24,925 nt of DNA from SZUA-370 sp034003955 (GCA_034003955.1 JAVEXO010000045.1:1-24925), one strand, 5' to 3'; positions 16,152 to 24,703 are shown, counted from the first letter of the stretch. The notes: generated from the sequence alone by a model not told the origin. Translations and numbers: made by a program.

Positions 16152-17008
16152 ACACAAGCCTCAAGTATTTTAGGCAGAACAGGCTACCACACATCTGGTG
16201 CCCGGGTTGTGGACACGGAACCGTTACAGGAGCCTTGACCCGTGCCCTGGATAAGCTTGGAATAAACAAGAACAACGTCGTCGTTGTTTCTGGCATTGGC
16301 TGCTCCAGTCGTGCCTCAGGATACCTTGACTTCGACACTATCCATACCGCTCACGGCAGGGCTCTTGCCTTTGCCACGGGTATCAAGCTGTCCAGGCCTG
16401 AACTCAAGGTGATAGTGATGACGGGAGACGGAGACTGCACCGCGATCGGTGGCAATCACTTCATCCACGCCGCGAGACGAAACATCGACATAACGACCAT
16501 CGTGATGAACAACAGCATCTACGGCATGACTTCTGGTCAGTATTCTCCCATGACGCCTACTGGCATGCTAGGGACGACCGCGCCCTACGGCAACGTAGAG
16601 CGGCCTTTCGATCTAGCCAAGCTTTCAATAGCCGCTGGAGCGACGTTTGTTGCTCGATCTACATCCTATCATGTGCAGCTTCTCATAGAACTTATAGAGA
16701 AGGCTTTACTGAATAATGGTTTCTCTGTTGTAGAAGCCGTTACCGGCTGCCCAACCTACTTTGGCAGGAAGAATAAACTGGGTGGTGCCGTTGAGTTGTT
16801 TGAGTGGCAAAAGGACCACGCCGTCAACGTCAAGGCCGCCGCCGTGATGGCTCCTGAAAAACTGGAAGGTAAATTCCTTATAGGCGAACTACATAGTGAG
16901 ACGGCTCCAGAGTTTACTGCCCAGTATGGAGCCCTTATAGAAGATGTCAGAAGAAAATACGACACGTTCCAGGGAGGAGTGAGAGAATGCGCACAGAATT
17001 CAGACTAA
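16148..17008 (+). CDS. korB: 2-oxoglutarate:ferredoxin oxidoreductase beta subunit (ThDP-binding)
   Basis: 286 residues, the thiamine-diphosphate subunit. Visible features are WCPGCGHG (residues 17-24, with cysteines commonly conserved in this family), SGIGCSSRASGYLDFDTIH, HGRALAFATGIKL, and the ThDP/Mg motif GDGD (93-96) with paired Asn121-Asn122 in TIVMNNSIYGMTSGQ. KorB proteins typically have the GCSSR and SGQ.SP segments seen here. The start is the ATG that overlaps the korA stop, with a GGGAGG site upstream. The 3' end overlaps korC by 22 bases. Confidence 0.93.
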   Translation: MNTSLKYFRQNRLPHIWCPGCGHGTVTGALTRALDKLGINKNNVVVVSGIGCSSRASGYLDFDTIHTAHGRALAFATGIKLSRPELKVIVMTGDGDCTAIGGNHFIHAARRNIDITTIVMNNSIYGMTSGQYSPMTPTGMLGTTAPYGNVERPFDLAKLSIAAGATFVARSTSYHVQLLIELIEKALLNNGFSVVEAVTGCPTYFGRKNKLGGAVELFEWQKDHAVNVKAAAVMAPEKLEGKFLIGELHSETAPEFTAQYGALIEDVRRKYDTFQGGVRECAQNSD

Positions 17009-17523
17009 GCGGTTCCGGTGGCCAGGGCCTCCTCCTCGCTGGCATCGTTCTGGCCGAGGCAGCCATACTCGAGGATAAATTCGCCATACAGACACAGAGC
17101 TATGGGCCAGAGGCCAGGGGTGGTTCAAGCAAGGCCGAGGTGGTCATATCGGCAAGCGATATCGATTATCCCAAGGCTACCGATCCTGACTTTCTTCTTG
17201 CGCTGACGCAGGATGCGTACAAGGTGTATGGTAAGGTACAGGGAAAAGGGCTTATAATAGTCGATTCATCGGTGACCCTCGATCCTGCCATCAAGGCCAG
17301 GACGACGTCGCTGCCTATACTGGAAACCGCAGAAAAGGTGATAGGCAAGAAGGTCGTGGCCAACATTGTAGCCCTTGGTGTGCTTGGCGGAATGTCTGGA
17401 ATAGTCACGCCTGAAACGCTTGAAAAAGCCGTTATTAACCGAGTTCCCAAGGGAACAGAAGAGTTGAACATAAAGGCCTTGCGCGCGGGACTGGAACTCG
17501 CTGCCAAGGCCAAGAAAGCCTGA
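16987..17523 (+). CDS. korC: 2-oxoglutarate:ferredoxin oxidoreductase gamma subunit
   Basis: 178 residues with the gamma-subunit signature: an N-terminal FRLSGSGGQGLLLAGIVLAE nucleotide-fold start, QSYGPEARGGSSKAEVVIS, and a late KKVVANIVALGVLG. It completes the four-subunit KorDABC set. Its start lies inside korB, preceded by GGGAGGAGT, so the two are translationally coupled. The mutase gene follows after 16 bp. Confidence 0.93.
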   Translation: MRTEFRLSGSGGQGLLLAGIVLAEAAILEDKFAIQTQSYGPEARGGSSKAEVVISASDIDYPKATDPDFLLALTQDAYKVYGKVQGKGLIIVDSSVTLDPAIKARTTSLPILETAEKVIGKKVVANIVALGVLGGMSGIVTPETLEKAVINRVPKGTEELNIKALRAGLELAAKAKKA

Positions 17524-17539
17524 TGCCCCGGAGGCACGT

Positions 17540-19207
17540 ATGAACGAGAGCGATAACATCAAGAAGGGCATGGAAACGTATCAAGGCGGGGTAGACAAGT
17601 CTCTCGCCAAGTTTTCAGAGCGCAAGAAGGTCTTTACTACCGGCTCCAAGTCTCCGGTCAATCGTCTCTATACCCCGCTCGACGACGCGGGGCGTGAGTA
17701 TGTGCGGGACATAGGTTTTCCTGGCGAATACCCCTATACCCGTGGCGTGCAGAACACGATGTACCGAGGTCGTTTCTGGACGATGCGCCAGTATGCCGGC
17801 TTCTCCACGGCAGAGGAATCAAACAAGCGTTACAAATTCCTGCTAGCCCAGGGCACCACGGGTTTGTCGGTAGCCTTCGACCTGCCGACGCAGATAGGCT
17901 ACGACTCAGACCATTCCCTGTCTCAGGGTGAAGTAGGCAAGGTTGGCGTGGCCATAGATTCCCTGGCCGACATGGAGATTCTGTTTGACGGTATACCCCT
18001 CGACAAGGTATCGACGTCTATGACAATAAACGCCCCCGCCTCGGTGCTTCTGGCCATGTATATAGCCGTAGCAGAGAAGCAGGGCATAAGCCCAGACAAG
18101 CTTGATGGCACCATACAGAACGATATACTCAAGGAGTATGTGGCCAGGGGAACCTATATTTTCCCGCCTGAGCCATCGATGAGGCTTATTACAGACATTT
18201 TTGCCTATTGCTCAGCGAGTGTTCCAAACTGGAATACCATTTCCATTTCCGGGTATCACATCCGTGAGGCGGGTTCAACCGCATCGCAGGAAGTAGCCTT
18301 CACCATTGCCGACGGCATAGCCTATGTCGACGCTGCTGTAAAGGCAGGCCTCGATGTAGACGCCTTTGCGCCGCGGCTATCGTTCTTCTTCAACGCCCAC
18401 AATGATCTGTTCGAGGAAGCTGCCAAATTCCGTGCGGCACGCCGTGTATGGGCCAAGCTTATGAAGGAGCGCTTCGGAGCCAAGAACCCCAAGAGCCTGT
18501 CATTGCGTTTCCATACCCAGACGGCTGGATCTACCCTGACGGCTCAACAGCCCGATAATAACGTCGTGCGTGTGGCCATCCAGGCCTTGGCTTCGGTGCT
18601 CGGTGGAACACAGTCATTGCATACCAACTCAAGGGACGAGGCTCTTGCCTTGCCCACAGAGGATTCTGTACGCATAGCACTCCGTACCCAGCAGATAATA
18701 GCCTATGAGTCAGGAGCGACGGAGACAATAGACCCGCTCGCCGGCTCATACTATGTAGAGAGCCTGACCGATCGCATCCAGAAAGAGGCTGAAGCCTACA
18801 TACAGACGATCGACGACATGGGTGGAGCGGTCAAGGCTATCGAGCGCGGATACGTACAGCAGGAAATCCAGGACGCGGCCTACGCCTATCAGATGGACAT
18901 AGAGTCGGGTGAGCGCATAGTCGTCGGCATGAATAAATTCCAGATACAGGAAGGGCCGCCCAAGGGACTGCTCAAGGTAGACCCCATAGTGGGTGAGCAG
19001 CAGTCCAACAAGCTCAAGGAACTTCGCACCAAGCGCGATAATGCTCGCGTAGACGCCTCTCTCAAGGCTCTCAAGACGGCGGCAGAAGGCGAAGACAACC
19101 TTATGCCGCTTATACTCGAGTCGGTCAGGGCGTATGCCACGCTTGGCGAGATTTGCGATGTGTTACGCGCTGTATTCGGCGAGTACCAGCAGAAGGTCAT
19201 CCTTTAA
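17540..19207 (+). CDS. mcmA: Methylmalonyl-CoA mutase, large (catalytic) subunit
   Basis: 555 residues, the catalytic TIM barrel that interconverts succinyl-CoA and (R)-methylmalonyl-CoA with adenosylcobalamin. It lacks the C-terminal B12 domain, which is supplied by the next gene. Substrate-specificity residues are those of true methylmalonyl-CoA mutase: Tyr85 in RQYAGF and Arg215 in PSMR, the equivalents of Propionibacterium Tyr89 and Arg207. Isobutyryl-CoA mutases have Phe and Gln there. Other family motifs are SGYH with His240, QNDILKEY and QSLHTNSRDEA. The start has GGAGG upstream. The small-subunit gene follows after 8 bp. Confidence 0.95.
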   Translation: MNESDNIKKGMETYQGGVDKSLAKFSERKKVFTTGSKSPVNRLYTPLDDAGREYVRDIGFPGEYPYTRGVQNTMYRGRFWTMRQYAGFSTAEESNKRYKFLLAQGTTGLSVAFDLPTQIGYDSDHSLSQGEVGKVGVAIDSLADMEILFDGIPLDKVSTSMTINAPASVLLAMYIAVAEKQGISPDKLDGTIQNDILKEYVARGTYIFPPEPSMRLITDIFAYCSASVPNWNTISISGYHIREAGSTASQEVAFTIADGIAYVDAAVKAGLDVDAFAPRLSFFFNAHNDLFEEAAKFRAARRVWAKLMKERFGAKNPKSLSLRFHTQTAGSTLTAQQPDNNVVRVAIQALASVLGGTQSLHTNSRDEALALPTEDSVRIALRTQQIIAYESGATETIDPLAGSYYVESLTDRIQKEAEAYIQTIDDMGGAVKAIERGYVQQEIQDAAYAYQMDIESGERIVVGMNKFQIQEGPPKGLLKVDPIVGEQQSNKLKELRTKRDNARVDASLKALKTAAEGEDNLMPLILESVRAYATLGEICDVLRAVFGEYQQKVIL

Positions 19208-19215
19208 GGTAGGTT

Positions 19216-19620
19216 ATGATGGAAAGAAAGATACGCGTACTCGTCGCCAAGCCAGGACTCGATGGTCATGACCGCGGCGCCAAGGTCATAGCCAGGGCAC
19301 TTCGCGATGCCGGCATGGAGGTTGTGTATACTGGCCTCCGCCAGACGCCCGAGCAGATAGTCGCAGCCTCCATACAGGAGGACGTCGATGTCATTGCCAT
19401 GAGCATACTATCCGGAGCACACAATCACCTGTTTCCCAGGGTGATGGAGCTGCTCAAGGAGAAGAACATCGACGACGTATTGGTAATAGGTGGCGGCGTC
19501 ATTCCTGATGACGATATACCCGCGCTCAAGGATGCCGGCATTGCCGGTGTATTCACGCCGGGAACACCTACCACAGAGACCATTGAGTTCATAAAGAACA
19601 ACCTGAAACGCGGTTCATAG
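19216..19620 (+). CDS. Methylmalonyl-CoA mutase, small (cobalamin-binding) subunit
   Basis: 134 residues, a free-standing B12-binding Rossmann domain. The signature DGHDRG (residues 16-21, His18 the lower axial cobalt ligand), SILSGAHNHL and IGGGVIPDDD are all present. It pairs with the large subunit upstream. Splitting of the mutase into a catalytic protein of about 550 residues and a B12 protein of about 135 residues is common in anaerobes and archaea. Two ATG codons stand in tandem (19216 and 19219) after AAGGTAGG, and either could be used. MeaB follows after 3 bp. Confidence 0.95.
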   Translation: MMERKIRVLVAKPGLDGHDRGAKVIARALRDAGMEVVYTGLRQTPEQIVAASIQEDVDVIAMSILSGAHNHLFPRVMELLKEKNIDDVLVIGGGVIPDDDIPALKDAGIAGVFTPGTPTTETIEFIKNNLKRGS

Positions 19621-19623
19621 CCC

Positions 19624-20730
19624 GTGGACTTTAGGGATACCTCAGCAGAGCGAATCCGTGTGGGAGACCCGCGCGCGATAGCCCGCTTGATCAGCATGAT
19701 CGAGCAGGAGGATCCCTCGCGTCTTGACGTCTTGAAAGCCTTGCACTCCAGTGGAGGCAAGGCCCATATCATCGGCATAACGGGACCTCCTGGCGCAGGA
19801 AAGAGCACCTTGACAGACAAGCTGGTGGGAGCCCTCAGGGATAAAAACCGGAGGGTAGCCGTCATAGCCGTCGACCCATCGAGCCCGTTTACAGGTGGCG
19901 CCATACTCGGTGACCGTATCAGGATGCAGCGCCACGCCACCGACGAAGGCGTCTTCATCCGTAGCCTGGCCACGCGTGGCCATCTAGGCGGGCTCTCCAG
20001 GGCCGCCTCAGAGGCGGCGCGGGTGCTGGACGCGGCTGGTTTCGACGACGTCATAATAGAGACGGTCGGCGTTGGCCAGTCTGAGGTAGATATAGTTCGC
20101 ATAGCAGACACCGTCGTGCTTGTATCCGTTCCTGGACTCGGTGACGATATCCAGGCCATCAAGGCCGGCGTCATGGAGATAGGCGACGTGTTCTGCGTAA
20201 ACAAGGCAGACCTCGATGGTGCCGAGCGCGTGGTGCGCGAGATACGGTCTATGCTGGAGACTGCTGTCTTCAATGGTGCTACGACCCGGTTTACTCCGCT
20301 CTATACCGCAAGAGCGGCGCTCACCAAGCCTGATGGTGCGAATGAGGACACCCATGTCCTAGGCACCAAGTCAGGATTTGAAGCAGTAGGTGCGGCTCAT
20401 CATTCCATGGCATCCTTGCCAGGCCACCCTAATTTTGAAATACCATCGGTCGTGCCTACGGTAGCAGAGACGGGTCAGGGTATACAGGATTTGGTAGACG
20501 AGATAAAATCACACCAGGCGGCTCTGTTTGCCACCGGTTTCCTGCGTAAGAGAAGAGAGGAAAACCTGGCATGGGAGCTTGGTCGAGGGGCAGCCGAGAG
20601 CGTGCTTAGAAAACTTGAGCAGGACGGTCGAAAAGAATCGATGATGGAACTTGCAGGCGAAGTCCTAGACAAGAAGATTGACTATTATGACGCTCTCGAG
20701 ATGCTTAGGAAGGCGTTGCTCAGGACTTAA
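19624..20730 (+). CDS. meaB: MeaB-type GTPase chaperone of methylmalonyl-CoA mutase
   Basis: 368 residues, a SIMIBI-class G protein that guards cofactor loading of the mutase. Motifs are the P-loop GPPGAGKST (54-62), VDPSSPFTGGAILGDRIRM, IETVGVGQSE (switch region) and the guanine-specificity motif NKAD (193-196). The C-terminal helical dimerisation region is present. Residues about 214-273 form an extra segment with no counterpart in typical MeaB proteins of about 330 residues. It begins GTG, has no visible Shine-Dalgarno, and lies 3 bp after the small subunit, so translation is probably coupled. Confidence 0.93.
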   Translation: MDFRDTSAERIRVGDPRAIARLISMIEQEDPSRLDVLKALHSSGGKAHIIGITGPPGAGKSTLTDKLVGALRDKNRRVAVIAVDPSSPFTGGAILGDRIRMQRHATDEGVFIRSLATRGHLGGLSRAASEAARVLDAAGFDDVIIETVGVGQSEVDIVRIADTVVLVSVPGLGDDIQAIKAGVMEIGDVFCVNKADLDGAERVVREIRSMLETAVFNGATTRFTPLYTARAALTKPDGANEDTHVLGTKSGFEAVGAAHHSMASLPGHPNFEIPSVVPTVAETGQGIQDLVDEIKSHQAALFATGFLRKRREENLAWELGRGAAESVLRKLEQDGRKESMMELAGEVLDKKIDYYDALEMLRKALLRT

Positions 20731-20761
20731 AGCCTGTGCTTTTTACCACATGGAGGATAGT

Positions 20762-21163
20762 ATGGTTGTAAAGCTTGATCACATAGGCATAGCGGTATCG
20801 GATCTTTCTGAATCACTTAAATTTTATACCGACATGCTTGGCATGAGCCTGCATGGTACCGAGACGGTAGAGGAACAGAAGGTCAAGACGGCCTTCCTGC
20901 CTATTGGTGATACGGAGATAGAGCTCTTGGAGTCTACCGCACCCGATGGCCCCATTGCCAAATTTATTGAAAACAAGGGTCAGGGCATACAACATATAGC
21001 CTTCAAGGTGGATGATATAGAGGCGGCGCTTGAGGAACTCAAGGCCAGGGGTGTAAGACTCATAGACGAGAAACCACGTTACGGAGCCGGTGGTGCCAAG
21101 ATAGCATTTCTGCACCCCAAGGCTACCGGTGGCGTACTCATAGAATTGTGCCAGAAGAAATAA
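20762..21163 (+). CDS. mce: Methylmalonyl-CoA epimerase
   Basis: 133 residues, a vicinal-oxygen-chelate metalloenzyme that interconverts (R)- and (S)-methylmalonyl-CoA and so links the mutase to the decarboxylase. The family pattern is visible: DHIGIAV with metal His7, the TEIELLE segment, GIQHIAFKV with His78, PRYGAGGAKIAFLHP, and the terminal GVLIELCQ with Glu128. The ATG at 20762 is chosen because GGAGG stands 5 bases upstream. Upstream starts would place meaB-overlapping sequence in the protein. Confidence 0.95.
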   Translation: MVVKLDHIGIAVSDLSESLKFYTDMLGMSLHGTETVEEQKVKTAFLPIGDTEIELLESTAPDGPIAKFIENKGQGIQHIAFKVDDIEAALEELKARGVRLIDEKPRYGAGGAKIAFLHPKATGGVLIELCQKK

Positions 21164-21170
21164 TAAAGCG

Positions 21171-21185
21171 AGAGATTGAGTCTCT
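21171..21185 (+). other. Small hairpin in the mce-mmdA gap
   Basis: AGAGA (21171-21175) and TCTCT (21181-21185) form a 5-bp stem with loop TTGAG, just after the mce stop. There is no T-run, so it is not a terminator. It might influence mRNA stability or mmdA translation. Confidence 0.35.
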
Positions 21186-21209
21186 TAATAAAGGATGGAG
21201 CGAACCAGT

Positions 21210-22754
21210 ATGGAAGCTAAGCTTAAAGAGCTGTCGGATCGCCGTGGCCGCATAATTGCAGGCGGCGGACCAAAGCGTGTGGCCGCCCAACACGATAAGG
21301 GCAAGATGACCGCCCGCGAGAGGATCGAGGCTTTTGTCGATCCGGGTACCTTCACAGAAATAGACGCCTTCGTTGAACACCGTGCCACCGATCTTGGCAT
21401 GGCTGACGTAGCAGCGCCGGGTGAAGGCGTCGTAATAGGCTACGGAACGGTAGACGGGCGCCTCGTATACCTCTTCGCGCAGGACTTCACCGTCATAGGT
21501 GGATCCTTGGGAGAGATGCACGCAGCCAAGATATGCAAGGCGATGGACATGGCAATAAAGGTTGGCTGTCCCTGCATAGGCATCAATGATTCGGGTGGAG
21601 CCCGCATTCAGGAAGGCGTAGACGCCCTGTTTGGATACGGCAATATCTTCTACCGCAACACGCTTGCCTCTGGTGTCATCCCTCAGATTTCTGTCATCAT
21701 GGGACCATGTGCCGGTGGTGCCGTCTATTCTCCGGCCCTTACAGACTTTACCGTCATGGTCGACAAGACATCAAACATGTTTATTACCGGTCCTCAGGTA
21801 ATAAAGGCCGTAACCGGAGAAGACGTGAGTTCTGAATCCCTTGGCGGTGCACGCGTTCACAGCGAAGTATCAGGCGTCGCCAGCCTCATGTTTGCCGATG
21901 AAAAGGCTACGATTGCAGGGGTCAGGAAACTATTATCCTATCTGCCATCTAATAATATCGAAGACGCACCGCTTGTAGATTCCGGCGACGATATAGCAAG
22001 GCTCTGTCCCGGACTCGTTGAGCTTATCCCGGACTCACCAAACAAACCCTATGACATCCGCGATGTCATATCCGGTGTATTCGATGACGGTGACTATTTT
22101 GAAATCCAGCCCTTGTATGCCAAGAATATCGTCACGTGCTTTGCGCGTCTCGGTGGACGCAGCGTAGGCATCGTAGCAAACCAGCCAAAGGTGCTGGCGG
22201 GTGTCTTGGACATAAATGCCTCGGACAAGGCGAGCCGCTTCATTCGATTCTGCGATTCCTTTAACATTCCTCTTGTTACCCTCGCCGACACCGCCGGGTA
22301 CCTACCGGGCGTGGGCCAGGAACACGGTGGCATAATTCGGCACGGAGCAAAACTACTGTATGCGTATTCCGAAGCCAGCGTGCCAAAGCTCACGGTTATA
22401 GTCCGAAAGGCCTACGGTGGAGCCTACATTGCCATGTGTTCCAGACATCTTGGCGCCGATATGGTGTTGGCATGGCCGAGCGCCGAAATTGCAGTCATGG
22501 GACCCGAAGGAGCGGCCAACATCATATTCAAGAAGGAGATTGATGAAGCATCCGATCCTGCCGCGGCTCGCAAGGAAAAGATACAGGAATACAAGGACAA
22601 CTTCGCCAATCCCTACAAGGCTGCGGCCAGGGGTTATGTCGACGATGTCATCGATCCAAGCCAGACCCGCGTTCGCTTGGCGTCGGCTCTGACCATGCTT
22701 CTTGGTAAGCGCGAAAGCAGACCCACCAAGAAACACGGTAATACCCCGGTATAG
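21210..22754 (+). CDS. mmdA: Methylmalonyl-CoA decarboxylase alpha subunit / 12S transcarboxylase-type carboxyltransferase
   Basis: 514 residues, an acyl-CoA carboxyltransferase with two crotonase-like halves. Motifs are AQHDKGKMTARERIEAFVDPG, GGSLGEMHAAK, INDSGGARIQEGVDALFGYG, MGPCAGGAVYSPALTDF, then LADTAGYLPGVGQEHGGIIRHGAKLLYAY, KAYGGAYIAM and MGPEGAANI. It moves the carboxyl from (S)-methylmalonyl-CoA to biotin, giving propionyl-CoA. The neighbouring mmdD, mmdC and mmdB support methylmalonyl-CoA over acetyl- or glutaconyl-CoA. The ATG at 21210 has GGAG 9 bases upstream. The ATG at 21195 adds five residues and cannot be excluded. Confidence 0.94.
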   Translation: MEAKLKELSDRRGRIIAGGGPKRVAAQHDKGKMTARERIEAFVDPGTFTEIDAFVEHRATDLGMADVAAPGEGVVIGYGTVDGRLVYLFAQDFTVIGGSLGEMHAAKICKAMDMAIKVGCPCIGINDSGGARIQEGVDALFGYGNIFYRNTLASGVIPQISVIMGPCAGGAVYSPALTDFTVMVDKTSNMFITGPQVIKAVTGEDVSSESLGGARVHSEVSGVASLMFADEKATIAGVRKLLSYLPSNNIEDAPLVDSGDDIARLCPGLVELIPDSPNKPYDIRDVISGVFDDGDYFEIQPLYAKNIVTCFARLGGRSVGIVANQPKVLAGVLDINASDKASRFIRFCDSFNIPLVTLADTAGYLPGVGQEHGGIIRHGAKLLYAYSEASVPKLTVIVRKAYGGAYIAMCSRHLGADMVLAWPSAEIAVMGPEGAANIIFKKEIDEASDPAAARKEKIQEYKDNFANPYKAAARGYVDDVIDPSQTRVRLASALTMLLGKRESRPTKKHGNTPV

Positions 22755-22762
22755 GAAGCTGC

Positions 22763-23092
22763 ATGGAAACCGCGAGTCAAATGTGGACAATCGTCGTCAT
22801 TGGTATAAGTACGGTATTCGTATGCCTTCTATCATTGGTGGCAATGGTTTCAATATTCAAGGCTCTCTTCGTACGATCGCCTAAGATCGCCGCTTCTAGT
22901 AAGCCTGCCCCTGTGGCAAGCTCTGCCACGGCAGGGAAAACGCCTGCTTCTGGCATAGATGGTTCGATAATGGCGGCGATAGTAGGCGCCATATCGGCTA
23001 CGAGTGGCATCAAGGCTTCTGCGTTCAGGATTCGCTCTATAGAGAGTTCAGGCCATAATACCCCTGTGTGGGGACACGTAGATCGCGCGTAA
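22763..23092 (+). CDS. mmdD: Na+-transporting decarboxylase small membrane subunit (OadG/MmdD)
   Basis: 109 residues. One N-terminal membrane helix (TIVVIGISTVFVCLLSLVAM) is followed by a Ser/Ala/Pro-rich linker, the MAAIVGAISA segment, and a C-terminal FRIRSIESSGHNTPVWGHVDR that matches the conserved OadG/MmdD tail. These subunits tether the soluble carboxyltransferase and biotin carrier to the membrane pump. The gene starts 8 bp after mmdA with AGGAAG before the ATG. Confidence 0.88.
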   Translation: METASQMWTIVVIGISTVFVCLLSLVAMVSIFKALFVRSPKIAASSKPAPVASSATAGKTPASGIDGSIMAAIVGAISATSGIKASAFRIRSIESSGHNTPVWGHVDRA

Positions 23093-23122
23093 GCTGCGAT
23101 AGAATGATACAAGGAGATAGTC

Positions 23123-23500
23123 ATGGTCAAGAAATATAAGGTTACGGTGAACGGTCAGTCATATGACGTCGGTGTCGAGGAAGTGGGCGCGGTTCAATCT
23201 ACGGTAGCGGCTACTCCAGCTGCTCATTCTGCACCAGTTGCAGCCGTGGCTCCTGCAGCAGTGTCCCCTGCGCCTTCATCGGGCTCAGGCGCTACTATAA
23301 AAGCTCCTATGCCAGGCACCGTTCTTTCTCTCAAGGTTTCAGCCGGTCAGAGCGTCAAGAATGGAGACGTGCTCATGATACTGGAAGCCATGAAGATGGA
23401 AAACGAAATAAGTGCTCCGTGCGACGGCGTCGTCTCGGCTATCCGTGTTCAGACGGGCTCTACCGTCAATACCGGAGACCCCATGATCGATCTCGCCTAA
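23123..23500 (+). CDS. mmdC: Biotin carrier protein (biotinyl domain)
   Basis: 125 residues. A short N-terminal segment (KYKVTVNGQSYDVGVEE), an Ala/Pro-rich flexible linker (about 25-55), and a lipoyl/biotinyl domain with APMPGTV and EAMKMEN, where Lys91 is the biotinylation site. It swings carboxyl groups between the carboxyltransferase and the membrane pump. It is the only biotin carrier in the window and must serve MmdA. It is also the only nearby candidate to serve the OadA-like protein. The ribosome-binding site is AAGGAG. Confidence 0.95.
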   Translation: MVKKYKVTVNGQSYDVGVEEVGAVQSTVAATPAAHSAPVAAVAPAAVSPAPSSGSGATIKAPMPGTVLSLKVSAGQSVKNGDVLMILEAMKMENEISAPCDGVVSAIRVQTGSTVNTGDPMIDLA

Positions 23501-23518
23501 GGCGGGGTGGTATAGCGT

Positions 23519-24703
23519 ATGTGGCAAAATATCCTGGATTTCCTCCAGTCGACAGGATACGCGGGGTTTGCTAATAGCTCCATGATGATACTCGGGTTCA
23601 TTCCCGGGGAACTCATCATGATACTAGTATCCTGCGTTCTCCTCTATATGGGCATAGGCAAGAAATTTGAGCCTCTGCTTCTTATCCCCATAGCCTTTGG
23701 CATGCTCCTGGCTAACCTTCCTTTTGGAGGCATCTTCGAGCCGGCCGCCGCCGATGGCACACCGGGTGGGCTTGTGTACTACCTGTATTACGGTGTCAAG
23801 ATGGGCATCTATCCACCGCTCATATTCCTGGGTGTAGGTGCCATGACAGACTTTGGTCCACTCATAGCCAATCCCAAGAGCCTGCTTTTAGGCGCGGCCG
23901 CTCAGATAGGGATTTTTATTCCTTTCGTCATTGCCTTCTACCTTGGCAAGGCCTTTCCATCGCTGGGTTTTGACCTCAGGGCGGCGGCAAGCATTGGCAT
24001 CATTGGTGGAGCGGACGGCCCCACGGCCATCTATCTGACGAGCAAGCTAAAGCCGGAGCTCCTGGGTCCTATAGCCATAGCAGCCTATTCATACATGGCT
24101 CTTGTTCCTATGATACAGCCTCCCATCATGATGGCGCTTACCACAAAGAAGGAACGCCAGATACGGATGGACCAGCTCAGGGACGTGACAAAGGTAGAGA
24201 AGGTTGTTTTCCCGATAGCGACGACCATCTTTATAGGTCTCATCCTGCCCTCGGCGGTACCTCTCCTGGGATCACTGATGCTTGGTAACCTGTTTAGGGA
24301 ATCTGGCCTTACCGCACGATTGTCTGATACGGCACAGAACTCGCTTATAAACATACTGACTATCTTCCTTGGAGTGTCGGTAGGTGCTACTGCCAATGCC
24401 GCTCGCTTCCTGCAGCCTCAGACCCTCCTCATCATTACCCTGGGACTGTTTGCCTTCGCGTGTGGAACGGCTACGGGTGTGCTCTTTGGAAAACTGATGT
24501 GTGTGTGGACAAAGGGTAAGGTTAACCCGCTCATAGGATCCGCTGGAGTATCGGCTGTACCAATGGCGGCCCGTGTCTCACAGGTGGTAGGGCGCAGGGA
24601 AAACCCCGACAATTACCTCCTTATGCACGCCATGGGACCGAATGTGGCAGGAGTCATTGGAAGCGCGGTAGCCGCGGGTGTGATGCTTTCGTTCCTGGGT
24701 TAG
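23519..24703 (+). CDS. mmdB: Na+-translocating decarboxylase beta subunit (OadB/MmdB)
   Basis: 394 residues, very hydrophobic, with several membrane helices across its length. It is the pump that decarboxylates carboxybiotin and exports Na+. Hallmarks are GGADGPTAI (163-171, the Asp of the Na+ site), FEPLLLIPIAFGMLLANLP, PPLIFLGVGAMTDFGPLIAN, SVGATANAARFL and the terminal MHAMGPNVAGVIGSAVAAG. MmdB and OadB are so similar that the substrate is set by the partner carboxyltransferase. It is the last gene of the operon, followed by a terminator. Confidence 0.95.
   Translation: MWQNILDFLQSTGYAGFANSSMMILGFIPGELIMILVSCVLLYMGIGKKFEPLLLIPIAFGMLLANLPFGGIFEPAAADGTPGGLVYYLYYGVKMGIYPPLIFLGVGAMTDFGPLIANPKSLLLGAAAQIGIFIPFVIAFYLGKAFPSLGFDLRAAASIGIIGGADGPTAIYLTSKLKPELLGPIAIAAYSYMALVPMIQPPIMMALTTKKERQIRMDQLRDVTKVEKVVFPIATTIFIGLILPSAVPLLGSLMLGNLFRESGLTARLSDTAQNSLINILTIFLGVSVGATANAARFLQPQTLLIITLGLFAFACGTATGVLFGKLMCVWTKGKVNPLIGSAGVSAVPMAARVSQVVGRRENPDNYLLMHAMGPNVAGVIGSAVAAGVMLSFLG

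Noticed and set aside
17540..19207. Isobutyryl-CoA or 2-hydroxyisobutyryl-CoA mutase
   Set aside because: Tyr85 and Arg215 are the methylmalonyl-CoA-specific residues, and the epimerase and decarboxylase genes follow.
19425..20355. Long antisense frames across the mutase small subunit and meaB
   Set aside because: The Ser/Arg-rich composition is typical of antisense frames in GC-biased codons; the sense strand carries clear families.
21171..21185. Terminator splitting the operon between mce and mmdA
   Set aside because: The stem is only 5 bp and AT/GC mixed, with no T-run after it.
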